Shown: positions 36,814 through 48,827 of the stretch, piece by piece
Layout: every line of letters starts with the position of its first letter
How positions within the stretch are numbered: the stretch's first letter is position 1
Assembly (NCBI GenBank): GCA_026545765.1
Contig: CM048839.1
Span: 43,570,677 to 43,634,676, forward strand
DNA from: Plantago major
Taxonomy: Eukaryota > Streptophyta > Magnoliopsida > Lamiales > Plantaginaceae
Direction: 5' to 3'
DNA length: 64,000 nt
Made by a program: the position numbers and the translations under genes
The notes under the pieces: model-generated
Database searches by the model: none
The model's input: only the letters and a program-made list of their open reading frames with translations
Told to the model about the DNA's origin: nothing

Positions 36814-38579
36814 TGTTGAGGGATATTTCCTTAATTAGTCTAAGTCGTAGTATAGGATAATTAAGAGCGTCCTAATCCAACATCAAAGGTACTTGATGTC
36901 TTCCTTGAAGCTTCAGCCTAGGACCTGTACAGATACTTGGGGGGGGGGGGGGGGGGGGGGGGGGAGAACGGTTGACCCGGTTTGCTAAATGTCAAACCGG
37001 AAAGAGACTTTACTGTAAGGAGGTTGAAGTCCTTCCTTGTGTAGCAATGAGGTATAACTTATAAGTGTGTAATAATGACTTACCTTAATATGAGAATGTG
37101 AGTTCTATATGTATTGTCTTTCACTAAAATGGGCATATCTCTCTAGATCGTGCCAAGTGTACGGTGGAGATTGAGCCATCAATGCCAAGTAGGCCAAAGG
37201 CTCATCAAGTGGGCCTAGCCCATAGTTTCTTTTGGATTTCTGAGGGGTACTTTGGACTTTGCAGGATTTCGAGAGGACTTTCTAGGGGCTTTGCCGGTAT
37301 TGAGTCCGAACTCCTTGTATGGTCCCTCGCCCTGCCCTCTATTTGGAGTCTGCCAACTATGTGTTGATTACTCTGTTGAGACTTGATTGCTCGTGGGGAC
37401 ATGTAGTCCGGAATCGTGTATCCATGTCTGTAACTTGGTTGGGCAAACTGTACCGTTGGTTGTCTCTTTGTGTCCGACCGTTCTGGTCATTCAGACACAA
37501 GGCTCACATTTGGATGTCTGACTTCCTTCGTTCTCTTTTGGTCGAATTAAAGAAATGCTCATTGATGTGGTATAAAAACGGTTAAGTCTTTTAGCTTAAG
37601 TATGATTACTCCAAAGCTTAGGTAAGGCCAATAGTTCGCACTTAGAGCCTCGTAATAGAACTTCAACTTCAAGTGGAGTAAATACCCTTATATTTATAGG
37701 CAATACCCCGGGGGACAAACCTCTGACTTGCCCGGAGGTTGGTCAGATCAATCACCCTGTGACACGTGTTGTCGTCGTAAGGTGGCGCGTTTAGATTGCG
37801 CGGCGGCCTATGACTTTTAGGAGGTCAGCTCTCAGTGAGGTCGGCGACTTCCATGTTTCTGTCCCCCTAGTGAATAATTCTTCCATGAGGAAGCACGTGG
37901 TCGAACCTAGGTTAAGTCCTTTAGCTTAAGTATGATTACTCCAAAACGTAGGTAAGGCCAATAGTTCGCACTTAGAGCCTCGGAATAGAACTTCAACCTG
38001 CAAGACGAGGTAGGGTGTTAGACCCTTTTTAGCCGGCCTGCCTAAGACAAACCGGTCTTATGATTCAACACACCTAGTCGGACAAAGTGAAGCCGAGTAG
38101 GTTAGAGAGCAGTATATTTGTGGTAGTTCACTTACTTCAAGTGGAGTAAATTCCCTTGTATTTATAGGCGATACCCCGGGGGACAGACCTCTGACTTGCC
38201 CGGAGGTTGGTCGGATCAATCACCTTGTGACACGTGTTGTCGTCGTAAGGTGGCGCGTTTAGATTACGCGGCGGCCTAGGACCTTTAGGAGGTCGGCTCC
38301 TAGCGAGGTCGGCGGCTTCCATGTTTCTGTCCCCTAGTGAGTAATTCTTCCATGAGGAAGCACGTGGTCAGACCTGTCTGGGTAGGGTCGGTCCGACAAG
38401 ATAGCTTTGTCAGCCTTTGTCGAGATATTTAGGATTCTCATCAAGTGTGGGAGGTCGGCTCTCAGGACAGAAGGCGATGCCTCGGCTTTCGGAGATGAGA
38501 GCGCGATGGATCGTCTTTAAGTCTTTCTAAGTCGCGGATTAGTGAGAGGGGACTCATTTGTATATATCACTCATCAACA
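36814..38579 (-). mobile_element. LTR (about 1.77 kb) of a Gypsy-like retrotransposon fossil
   Basis: The block begins TGTTGA (36814) and ends TCAACA (38579), perfect 6-bp inverted termini of LTR type. TATA motifs (CTATAAATA on the minus strand, near 37700 and 38163) show that it points leftward. Two internal blocks are duplicated: 37586-37671 with 37913-38000, and 37667-37907 with 38127-38373, so the promoter block exists twice. No second LTR is in the window. The element is a remnant. Confidence 0.7.
36939..36964. repeat. G26 homopolymer
   Basis: Uninterrupted run of 26 G inside the LTR fossil. Its length is likely to be unstable or imprecisely assembled. Confidence 0.9.
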
Positions 38580-38592
38580 CTCTTAAAACTTA

Positions 38593-38726
38593 CTCCCTCC
38601 GTCCCAGACCAAATGTCCCATTTTGAATATTTTACATTTACGATTTAAGATTAAACCATAGTCAAAGTTGAAAAATGTTGACTGTAAAAATGTTAACTGC
38701 GAAAAGTTAAAATGAGACGGAGGGGG
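38593..38726. mobile_element. Stowaway MITE, 134 bp
   Basis: CTCCCTCCGTCCCAGACCAAATGTCCCATTTT at the left pairs with GAGACGGAGGGGG at the right, and both sides carry TA (38591-38592 and 38727-38728). It lies 13 bp beyond the LTR end. Confidence 0.88.
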
Positions 38727-38728
38727 TA

Positions 38729-40504
38729 TAAGTGTAAGTTTTGTATTGACCCGCCCATCAGTCTTTCTATGTGACCTATCCACCAGCATATGATCTGCCC
38801 TATGTATTTGCAATTACTTGAGTCGCTTTTGAATAATGATAAAGAAATAATGAAGATATTTGACCGTTGAAAAGAGCAATATTAATTAGTATTGTAATCC
38901 ATGTTATATTCTCCGACAACCTCAGTGATCGTGTCATGTGTCTGTACATTTTCGAACCTTTATTGATATCTAGCTGGTTTTACGCTCGAACAAAAACACA
39001 GCAGTCCATAATACTGTATTACTCCAACCGTTTACTCCTGTGCTAATTTAACTTTTTACGTTAAATATTTTTCAATTTTAACTATAGATTAACTTTAAAT
39101 TATAAATATAAAATGTTTAATCTAATGAACTTTAGTTTAAATGTCCAAATAAATTATAGAATGAAGTTTAGGATTATACTGAGTATTTTACATTTACGAT
39201 TTAATTTAATTCTTAGTAAAATTTTATACATAGTTTAATTGACCATTTTACATTTTTGATTGAAAATTAATTTGTAGTGAATTTATAAAAATTTTCTCCA
39301 CAGACTAAAGATTAAATTAGTAAGTTACGAAGTAAGTGAAGTACGTACTATACTAGAATAGTAATGAAACGGACACATTGATCGAACATATAGCTCAATA
39401 TAGGGTAGTAAAAAATTGCTAAGAGCAAGTACGCCGCCCTCTCAGTAACTCTAGCAGTGCAACGGCTCTATGCCTGTACAGCACAATCCAGAGGCACAAA
39501 GTGTCCAAGCCAAGAAATGAATACTCCTGGACTCCCATACAAGATTAACAGGATATTTGGTACACAATTAACATTTTATTTTAATTAAATGAAACATATT
39601 TTGTATTTGGACTTGCCATTTTAGATGAGATAGTAATTATCTTTTTTAATTAAGTTACAACACTTAGGCTCTGTTCTTCAATCAAATTTCTTGAATCGAA
39701 TTGAATTGAATCGAATCGAATCAATTGTAGTATAAAGTATAATTCAAGCGAATCGAATCAATGGAATCGAATCGAATCGAATCGAATGAGTTTTCAGTTG
39801 AAGAAAACAGAGCCTTACAAATCGATATAAAATTTTAATTTTATACAAAACACAAATTAAAACTCATTTAAAAATTAGTTACTATTTATCAACTCAATTA
39901 AAAATTTATCTGGTAAAGTTCCGTGTCAAACATCCCGTTATACTCCATATTTGTAATTAGTTCATTTATTTAGAATTTAGAAAAAATATTTTTTAGTATG
40001 TAGGAGTATTATATAGATAAAGTTGTTATAGGATGAAAGTATTTGAGCGAATAAAGTCAATAAATAATTAAATGTCGAACAAAAACTACTCTTTTATGTG
40101 TGAGAAAGTTTTAATGCATAAATCGAGGTTATGAATTTTTTTAATTTAACGGAGATAATATTTTTATGGAAAAATTTCGTATGCCCTACTATATATGCCC
40201 TCTTCACACATTAGTCTGAACTCTGAACAATTCCAACGAGGTAAACAGTGATGTTTCCTCATCACAAAAGTGGACGATACCTCTTTTTAATTTTTTCCGA
40301 ACAACGATGGACATTTATTTCACTACGGATATAACGCCAATGAACATTATTTTCTAAGTCAAGTCTTTGTGATATTAGTGATTACATATAAGTTCAAAGG
40401 TGTTGCAAAACCTTTTTAAAACACTTTTAATTTAAATTTTAATGCTGTGTGTTATACAATTTACTATATGCGTATGGATACATATTCATTATTAATTAAT
40501 GGTT
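38729..40504. other. Gene-free AT-rich spacer
   Basis: Apart from the Tourist MITE at 39667-39814, I see no gene. A decayed Stowaway-like start (ACTCCAACCGTTTACTCCTG, about 39021) is present without a convincing partner. Confidence 0.5.
39667..39814. mobile_element. Tourist MITE, 148 bp, with TTA duplication
   Basis: Inverted ends GGCTCTGTTCTTCAA and TTGAAGAAAACAGAGCC are flanked by TTA at 39664-39666 and 39815-39817. The interior is a run of AATCG-type pentanucleotides. A decayed relative lies at 57576-57705. Confidence 0.9.
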
Positions 40505-41275
40505 ATTAATGGGTTACTAAAAATTGAGAGGAATCTCATGAGTTAGTAAAGTAGTATCAAATTCCCCAGATTATTAAAATGTGCGCGAAACCCAATTAGT
40601 TAAGCAATTGGTACAAAATCTCCCCATTGTGTGCGAAATTCAATGAAGTTATAAGAAATGTGCCCAAAGCCCCCATTTGTTTTTTTTTACAACGTGTTGG
40701 GTACACCCGCGTTAGGTGCGACTGAGAATGTTCCTTTACATCTTCTGACTCGAGATGCACAGGAAAAAAAAAAAAAGAGACCCTAATTATAAAAAATGTT
40801 ATAAAACCCCATGGGATCATTGTAAGGTCGGCGCAATACATACTTGACATTAATACTAAATTTACATTTTACAAATGCACATTAATTGTCATATACTAAC
40901 GAGTCTACTCGCACACAATATACGTTTTTATCATGTATATTTAGTATTAATATTCAGGGGATATTGAAGTAATTTATTTGGTCTAAACCAATGTCTGGGC
41001 TTGTGTGCGTGATGAAATACGACAAATTATGCTAAGAACCAACCCGTGCTGACTTTATAAGAAGTCCATAGAGTTTTGCACACAATTTTAATAACTCATG
41101 ATTTTTTTTTATACATTAGTTTGGAGTAAAAAATACGTAAAAGAACATCTGAAGTAGTATCACCTAACGTAAGTGTATTTCACACACCATAAACATAATG
41201 GCTGGGAAATTTCACACATATTTTTAAATACTGAGGGTTGGTATTAATTCGTGAACTCAAATGGATTTCGTTTCA
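40505..41275. mobile_element. Foldback MITE, Mutator-like, copy A (decayed)
   Basis: The left arm has GAGTTAGTAAAG..GTATCAAATTCCCC, AATGTGCGCGAAACCC and, further in, GGGTACACCCGCGTTAGGTGCGAC. The right arm is its complement in reverse order (ACCTAACGTAAGTGTATTTCACACACC, then CACACATATTTTTAAATACTGAGGG and GGTATTAATTCGTGAACTC). It is the same family as copy B at 41656-42597. The arms exceed 200 bp. Ends are approximate and no transposase is present. Confidence 0.6.
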
Positions 41276-41282
41276 ATTTTTA

Positions 41283-41596
41283 CTCCCTCCTATTCATATT
41301 ATAAGATGTTTTAGATTTTTCACACAAATTAAGAAACACTCTCCTCATCAATAGTTTTGATAAAAGATTGAAAACAAAAATGTTGGTGTCTTGGATAAAT
41401 AAATCCACCAATAAAATATAATATGAGAAATATACTTACTTTTGTAGAGTCCAACACAAAATAAATGAATAACAATAAAATAAATGGTTTAAATGCATTG
41501 AAAAATGGTGAAAACACATGGTAGAATCTCCCAAAACATCTTATCTTAAACAAATAGCCAATAACCAAAACATCTTATAAAATGAATAGGAGTGAG
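41283..41596. mobile_element. Stowaway MITE, 314 bp
   Basis: Left end CTCCCTCCTATTCATATTAT with AAGATGTTTT matches right end AAAACATCTTATAAAATGAA with TAGGAGTGAG in inverse. TA lies on both sides (41281-41282 and 41597-41598). It fills most of the gap between the two Mutator-like foldback copies. Confidence 0.9.
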
Positions 41597-41655
41597 TAAT
41601 AATTTAGGGGGTAATGTGTATTTACAGTTTTACACCTTACCCATATTATCTATGG

Positions 41656-42597
41656 GTTAAATGCATAACACCCCCTGAGTTATTAATAATGTGCGAAAAC
41701 CCCCATGAGTTATTAATAATGTGCGAAAACCCCCATGAGTTAACGAATTAGTACCAAACTCCCTTGAGTTATTAAAAATGGGCAAAAACCCCCCCCCCCC
41801 CCCCCCCCCCCCCCAACTTGTTATTTTAAAGTGTGTGAGGTATCCTCTCATTAGGTGCAACTATAGATGTTTGTTTATAATATCTTACACCAAATCAATG
41901 CAAAAACAATCCATAATTATTAAAAATATGCACAAAATCTCATGGGATTCTTATAAATTCATTGCAATAACCCTTTTACATAAATACTAAATATACATGA
42001 TGAATGTGTATTGTGTGCAGTTAGACTCGTTAGTCCAAATTTTCGAAAAATATTAAAATGACTAAAATTTGAGCTATTAAAAATAGTAAAACTCTACTTT
42101 TTTTCCTGGTTAAATGACCAACAAAAATCGATCACACACTACTAGTTATAAAGCACTGAAATATATAAATAACAACCATAGATAACACTAATTAAAATTG
42201 TCACTACATATCAACAACATATACTAATTCATTATTAATGATGTAAACGAAAAAAAAGTGAATGCAAAAGATAATAAACTGAAATTAAGAATGTCGAGTC
42301 CACCTATTCGCGTTAATTTGGAGTAAAAAAAGCTAAAAGAACATCCATTGTCGCATCTAATACGAGCGTACCTCACACGCCGTAAAAAAGTTAAAGGTTG
42401 AGGGGGTTCCACGCACATATTTTAATAACTCAAGGGGTTTCGTGCACATTTTTCATAACTCAGGGACTAATTTATTAACTTAGGGGGCTCTCGCGCATAT
42501 TTTTTAATAACTGAAGGGGGTTTGATACTAATTCGTTAATTCGAGTGGGTTTCGCGCACATTTACAATAACTTGATGGGGTATTTTGCATTTAACTC
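41656..42597. mobile_element. Foldback MITE, Mutator-like, copy B
   Basis: Starts GTTAAATGCATAACACCCC and ends GGGGTATTTTGCATTTAAC, with long inverted arms. Left arm: TGAGTTATTAATAATGTGCG, GAATTAGTACCAAACTCCC, GTGTGTGAGGTATCCTCTC. Right arm: the inverse. It is flanked by an identical 12-bp direct repeat TATTATCTATGG (41644-41655 and 42598-42609), consistent with a target duplication of about 9-12 bp. Repeated AGTTATTAAT-TGTGCG units line both arms. It is non-autonomous. Confidence 0.75.
41789..41814. repeat. C26 homopolymer
   Basis: Run of 26 C in the left arm of the foldback MITE, expanded from the shorter CCCCC repeats of the family. Confidence 0.9.
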
Positions 42598-42673
42598 TAT
42601 TATCTATGGATGGAGGTATTTTCCTTTCTTTCATATTATGAAAGCTCTTTACGGATGGAGTTACATAATTGCA

Positions 42674-42838
42674 CTCCCTTCGTTCCACAACAAGTGACAC
42701 ATATTCTATTTATATCTGTCTTACTACAAATGTCACATTTTCTTTTTTTTTTTCAACATTTACAGCCCATGTGTATTTGTTTCCACTATTAATCTCCGTG
42801 CTTAAAAATAAATGTGTAATTTGTTCTAAGACGGAGGA
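42674..42838. mobile_element. Decayed Stowaway-like MITE
   Basis: CTCCCTTCGTTCCACAACAAGTGACACATAT at the left and GTTCTAAGACGGAGGAA at the right resemble Stowaway ends, but TA flanks are not clear. The DNA from here to 43297 holds only the glucanase promoter and leader. Confidence 0.45.
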
Positions 42839-43297
42839 ATTTAGTAAATTTTAGATTTTTACCCATATTATCTGCAAGTCCCAATACAATACTCGCTAGC
42901 TGACCGTTAAGGGAAAAAGAGAAAAAAAACAAAATGGAAATAGCTGATTTCCATGAACCAAGATAAAAACAAAATTGTAAAAAGAAAAGCAAAACAATGA
43001 ACAGAGCAGAACAGTAGGCAGATGGTTCATAGCCGTTGGATCTCATCAGACATTTCAAGAACTTTTAGAGATTGATGCCAATTCTCTCTCTCTATTAAAT
43101 AAAAATAGTCCCTTTTGGAATAGCTAGGAACAAACAATACATTGCTTCATTCTTCATGGTATTTCCTTTCCACCTCATTTACTAGCTAGTACTCACTTTC
43201 TTCTTCTTCTCTCTGTTTCAAACCAATTAAGAATCTTTTGCATTTGGGCTGGTTTTCTTAGTCCTTAATTAGCAGTTTCTGAAGCAGTAGACGAGTA

Positions 43298-46173
43298 ATG
43301 GGAATGGCATTGTTGCTGCTTCTTTTGGTTTTCACGGTTTCACCAAACCTTTTAGCTGCTGATGAAGGTAAACTTAATTAATTGTTTTTTCTCCTGGAAA
43401 AGATTTTGCTTGGTTTCTTCTTCTTGCTTCCTTGTTGCCTTGTTTTTACTGTGTAAAGTAAGCCTTTTTATTAAATCTTTATGCACCACTTGCAAGTTGC
43501 ACCAGATATCAATTAGCTAACACATTCACAAGTTCCTGAAACTTTAACTTAGATTTTTATGATGTACTTATTTTATAAATTGTTAGGCGGTTGTTCTTCC
43601 TGGTTTCCTGTTTCTATTTTTTTACATACATGCTTTAATTTGTACTTACTTTTCTTTGTTGGTTTTAGTTTTCGTCTTGTTCCTGTGCAAATGAGCCTAT
43701 TTTGTTGAACATTAATGTCAAATTCATTAAACATTTGCTTCTAAATTTTTAATATAGACATTCATAAATGATCAGGAGGTTTTTCTACCTGTTTTCTATA
43801 TTATAGTTTCCTGTTTAGTGCTAGTAATTTTTATGGTACATGATAATATGGTACTTAACTTTACAGGTAGATTAGCTGTTGCCTTGTTGGTACTGTCAAA
43901 ATTAGGCTATTTTGCTGAACAATAATGTCACATTCATTGAGCATTTATTTTAACCAGCTAAGAAATTAGCTATTACATTGTTCATGGTTTGGTGGTAGTT
44001 CTATAATTCTATTGCATTGGTTTCCTGGATTTTCTAATACAAACCAGAAAAATTATTGAACATTAATCATAATTTGTTTCTAACCTGCGAAGTAATTAGC
44101 CAAAACACATGGTTAGGTGATTTCTCTATTACAAATCGTTTGCCTGGTTTCCTGTTTCTAATTTTCAGCCGAGTCCTGAACTATATTATACAATGTGTCA
44201 ATGACAAGTCAAGAAATGAGTCTGCATCCTTTTAACTAGCCTTGAACATAGTACTAGAGTGACAGTTTAACCAAATTATATGGAGTTTATGTTTTGATTG
44301 CATTTTAGCAGTTATTGAATCACTGTTACTGACAATTTTGCAGATGCATTTGTTGGAGTGAACATCGGAACGCAGCTCTCTGACATGCCACATCCAACTC
44401 AAGTAGTCTCACTGCTCAAAGCCCAGCAACTCCGGCATGTTCGCCTTTACGATGCTGATCGAGGGATGCTTCAGGCCCTTAGCCACACAGGTAGTGATAA
44501 CAAAACAAACTACTTATATGAATGTCACGTTCGTTTTGGTGGTTTCTAATTTACTAAAAACTTGTCTGCCATTGTGTGTTTTAAACTTAATTGATGGTTG
44601 TTAGTTGATTTCTGGTGCTTTGTATATTATAATGGTTCGGTCTGATTCAAATTGTTTATAACAGGTATCAGAGTCACAGTTACGGTGCCTAACGACCAGC
44701 TTCTGGGCATAGGTCAATCGAATTCAACTGCTGCAAACTGGGTTTCGCAGAACGTCTTAGCTCATTATCCATCGACTAATATCACGACAATCTGTGTTGG
44801 CTCTGAGGTTCTTACTTCCTATCCAAATGTGGCACCCGTTCTGATAAACGCCCTGAAATACATCCATTCAGCTCTTGTGGCATCTAACCTCGACAAGCAA
44901 ATCAAAGTCTCGACGCCTCTTGCTTCTTCAATCATTCTTGATTCTTTCCCACCGTCCCAAGCCTTCTTCAACCATTCCTTGAATCCGGTTATCATCCCAC
45001 TGCTCAAGTTTCTTCAGTCCACAGGTGCACCTTTCATGCTCAACACATACCCCTACTTTGATTACATTCAATCAAATGGTGTAATTCCATTGGACTATGC
45101 ACTCTTCAAGCCTCTCCCTTCCAACAAAGAAGCCGTGGATGCAAATACTCTCCTGCACTATACAAACGTTTTTGATGCTATGGTCGATGCCGCTTACTTC
45201 GCCATGGCTGACCTTAACGTGACAAATGTCCCTGTCTTGGTGACTGAGTCAGGCTGGCCATCAAAAGGAGACTCGAACGAGCCAGATGCCACTGTGGAGA
45301 ATGCCAACACTTACAATAGCAACTTAATTAGACACGTGGTGAACAAAACCGGAACCCCAAAGCATCCTGGTATAGCAGTTAGCACTTTCGTTTATGAGCT
45401 CTACAACGAGGACATGAAACCTGGGCCAGTTTCGGAGCAGAACTGGGGATTGTTTGGTCCGAACGGGGAGCCTATATACATTTTGCGCTTGCATGAATCT
45501 GGATCAGTATTTTCAAATGATACTGCCAACCAAACTTTCTGTCAGGCAAAAGATGGTGCGGATGACAAAATGCTGCAGGCAGCTCTCGACTGGGCTTGTG
45601 GACCTGGCAAGGTGGACTGTTCCCCGTTGAAGCAGGGGCAACCGTGCTATGATCCGGATTCAGTGTCTGCACATGCAACTTATGCATTCGATGCCTATTA
45701 TCAGACGATGGGGAAGACTGCAGGGAGCTGTGATTTCAACGGTGTTGCGGCGATCACTACTACAAATCCAAGTAAGTATTTTGTGCCTATTTAAGTGCAG
45801 ATTTTTTAATAATCCCTTTCCTAATTTGTCTCCAAATATGGTGCAGGTCATGGTTCATGCGTATTCCTTGGCAGGTACTGAACAAGCTCTCCTGCTTCTT
45901 TCTTGCTCCTTGTGCCTATAATCAGATAAACGAGAGGCGTATTTCTTTATATATGAGACCCGTGATGAGTGTTGTTAAAACGTTTGTTTTTTATATTGAT
46001 GCAGCATTGATAGGAACGGCACGCTGCTGAATGGCACCATGCCAATGGACTCCAAGAGTTCGAACTCGCCGTCTATGTTCATCCATGGGAGCAGTGCATT
46101 AACCACTGTTTGCTGCGTCTTAGCCGGAGTGCTAGGATGGGCTGTCCTGCAGATCACTAATGACTTGGTATAA
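43298..46173 (+). CDS. Glucan endo-1,3-beta-glucosidase, GH17 + X8, GPI-anchored type
   Basis: Hydrolyses internal beta-1,3-glucan (callose) at the wall or plasma membrane. Exons: 43298-43367, 44344-44490, 44665-45771, 45847-45874, 46005-46173, together 1521 nt or 506 aa. This matches the Arabidopsis At2g01630 (endo-1,3-beta-glucosidase 3) group. Residues 1-21 form a signal peptide (MGMALLLLLLVFTVSPNLLAA). GH17 starts at FVGVNIGTQLSDMP. The proton-donor Glu is residue 120 (ICVGSEVLT) and the nucleophile Glu is residue 267 (VLVTESGWPSKG). The X8/CBM43 domain (from FCQAKDGADDKMLQAALDWA) has its usual Cys pattern, ending SHGSCVFLGS, the last part encoded by a 28-nt exon. The hydrophobic tail (TTVCCVLAGVLGWAVLQ) is as expected for a GPI signal. 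It looks intact. Confidence 0.93.
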
Positions 46174-47108
46174 CAACTAAAAGACCATTTGGACAATGAT
46201 CTCTCTGTTTTTGCATCTTTTTATTTTGTCCTAAGAGAGATTGCAGAAACTCAAAGATAGTCAGTCATGGTGATTGGTTTATGTGAAACATTGATTGATG
46301 ATCTGATCTGGTTGGGTTGGGTTGGGTTGGGTTGGGAGTAGTTTTATCTTTGTTGCAGAGGAGCTGTTATGTACATAGCATTAGAGTCTGCATTCTTTTT
46401 CTGTGGATTGATCAATGGTGAGATTAGTGGGATCATAATTGGTTTATTCAATGAAACTTGTCATCATTTTGGAATTACTCTCATTTTATATCAGTCCCCA
46501 TTATAATTTGGCCACAACTCTTAAAACACCTTTGCAGCTTTGCTCATGTAATATCTATCCCTATCCCTAAACCTAAACACTCTCTCTCTCTTTTTGAAAG
46601 AACCTCTCAACTCTATATAAGAAGAGAATAAAGTGAAGTCCCCACATCGTCTACTATGTCCTTGCAAACATCGCAAGAGTTAGTGGGAGAATCTTCACCC
46701 AAATAAGAGGGAATGTTTCTACTTAGATCCTCAACTAGTCGGGTTCCAAATTTATTGATACAACCTAGACCTAGATCACTTGGAGCGAAAATGCGCAAGC
46801 GAGAGTGAAGAATGAAAATGTGAGCACAGAAGTGCTAAATTTTTAAAAATATAGAAAGCGTGAGTACCTTATATAACATTTGTTATTAATTATACAAAAA
46901 TATTTTTATCATCAAGTAGAGAATAACTAAGAGAACCTTTGAACTAATAAGCAAGGTGAAGTTATCAATCAGGGACACAAAAGTCCGTCTCTTTTGATTT
47001 TACATCACGACCGCTCCATGCCGCCGCGCTCTATCAAGGTGACAGGTCTATTTTCTGTACTATCCATAAAATCAATTATAACAAGTCACGGGATATCGGA
47101 CCAAAAGC
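46174..47108. other. Glucanase 3' UTR and spacer
   Basis: Contains a GGTTG pentanucleotide tract at 46310-46336, (CT)n near 46580, and no gene that I can support. The last 100 bp lead into the DUF4283 fragment. Confidence 0.6.
46310..46336. repeat. (GGTTG)n microsatellite
   Basis: Five to six GGTTG units, 137 bp downstream of the glucanase stop codon, probably in its 3' UTR. Confidence 0.9.
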
Positions 47109-48310
47109 TATGGAACTTGGGGGAGGGTCTTTGGAATGGCCGTCCGTCCCACCCCGCCCCCGCGACCGCCCAAAGAAACAGGGCCTGCAGATGCGAGGGT
47201 TGAACAGGACGCTCCGGGGGGAGACAACTTTGGAAAGGAATTCGGACGGAGATGCTGAAGCAGCTGAACAGGTAAATCGACAGGAGCCAGCCATAGCCAT
47301 CGATTTGAACATTCCAGATCTGAATCCGCCTGCTGCAACCCAGGATCGAACAGAATCGACAGAGCCGACCACCGGCTTAGATTCAATTCCGCCACAGCTG
47401 ACCGATCGAGAAACCGCCATACGCCCTAATCAACAGGATTCGATTATTCCGACAGAACCGATTGAATCGCAAAGTCCACAACTTTGGGTTGATATTATTC
47501 GTGGAAATCGATTACCACAACGAGGAAACGGAATCAAATATGTTTCACCTACACTGATTGATGGAGAGATTGCTAGTGCTATCGGCAAACCACTATATAC
47601 AGATGAATGTACGGCGAAGAAGTTAAGGGTCACATATGCTAGAGTATTGATAGAAGTGGATGTCACCAAAGAGCTTCGACAATCGGTCAATATCAAAGAT
47701 AATACAGGAAGGATTTTTGCGCAACCGGTGGATTATGAGTGGAATGCAGCTTTTTGCGAAAAATGCCAACTAATAGGACATAATTGTGAGGTAAAGGAGC
47801 CTGGAATGCAGGTTGTCCAGCTTCCAGGACAACCTATGCGCATGCAGGAGCAAGCAGGAACGGGGAATGAAGCGATTGAGATTAATGATGATGATGATGT
47901 AGAATCTGAGCTTCAATTCTGGAAAAATACTCTAATCTTCTTCGTGATAGGAGGCGACCTTACCATGAACGCCGTCAAGCAGTTTATGATTAAAAAATTG
48001 GCCGTTTGAGAAAATACCGGACCTATACTACAATGAAGAGGGTTATTTTCTTGTTAGATTCCATTCAGAAGCAGATATGACGGAAGTTTTGAAGAGGGAA
48101 CCATACTCGATATTTGGTATGCATATTTTCTTACGTCAATGGACTAAGAATTTCTCACTAAAGGAGGATCTTTTGCGCGTCATGCCGGTGTGGGTCAAAT
48201 TCCCACAACTACCGCTTCATCTTTGGGGAGACAAGACAAAATATGTGATGTTTAATATGGTCTTTCCGTATCTCGCAACATATTATGAATTAAATATGTT
48301 ATGTTTTTAG
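47109..48310 (+). pseudogene. LINE ORF1-like DUF4283/zinc-knuckle fragment with permuted blocks
   Basis: An open frame from an ATG at 47110 gives a Pro/Arg-rich leader and LWVDIIRGNR..GIKYVSPTLIDGEI. In this family the next block should be VESELQFWKNT..., but here the later block comes first: ASAIGKPLYTDECTAKKLRV, ARVLIEVDVTKEL and the knuckle CEKCQLIGHNC (to about 47790). Only then follows IEINDDDDVESELQFWKN...MNAVKQFMIK, ending at a stop at 48007. After a frame change come YYNEEGYFLVRFHSEAD and LRVMPVWVKFPQLPLHLWGD (to about 48235). So the order is A-C-B instead of A-B-C. No reverse transcriptase follows. It is most likely a rearranged non-LTR remnant. Confidence 0.7.
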
Positions 48311-48827
48311 CTGAAGATGTGGAGACCAATTTAACATATCAAACTTTAACATGCTTTAACTTATTTTAGTGAAATAGTGAATTAAGAGAATTATGACTGT
48401 TTGCCATACTATTTTAGCAGACAATATTTTAACAAAATTTTATGGGAGTGAAATAGTAAATCAAAAGTTGTTTAGTTGCATGTCAAACACGATTCAATAT
48501 ACAACTCGATTTTAACGGATGTTTAGTTACATGCCAAAGAACCAAACCCTCGAGGCACAAACCAAACGGTGCTTAGCGAGCACAGAGTGCAGGTAGCGAA
48601 CATTGCCAAAGTTCCAAAACCAACAAACGACAAACCCCAAAACAAATCAACTTCTCTCCTCTCCTCTCCTCTTCTCTTCTCTTCTGAGTCGGTAAAGTTT
48701 CTGCTTTCATTTTCCTACCTCTCTTATCTATTTCTCTCTTTCTTTCTTTGAGCTTAATATTTACGGAGTACAGATTCATTTCGACCAAGTTTATCATCGT
48801 CTACATACTAGAAAGAATAAGAAGATC
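48311..48827. other. Spacer and ARL8 promoter/leader
   Basis: AT-rich spacer, then a CTCCT/CTTCT pyrimidine tract at about 48652-48685, 140-175 bp before the ARL8 start. Such tracts are common in plant 5' leaders. I see nothing else. Confidence 0.5.

Noticed and set aside
39018-39360. Stowaway-like start ACTCCAACCGTTTACTCCTG
   Set aside because: No matching inverted end or TA pair could be found.
46613-46798. 61-codon minus-strand frame after the glucanase
   Set aside because: Short, no domain, no promoter or leader evidence.
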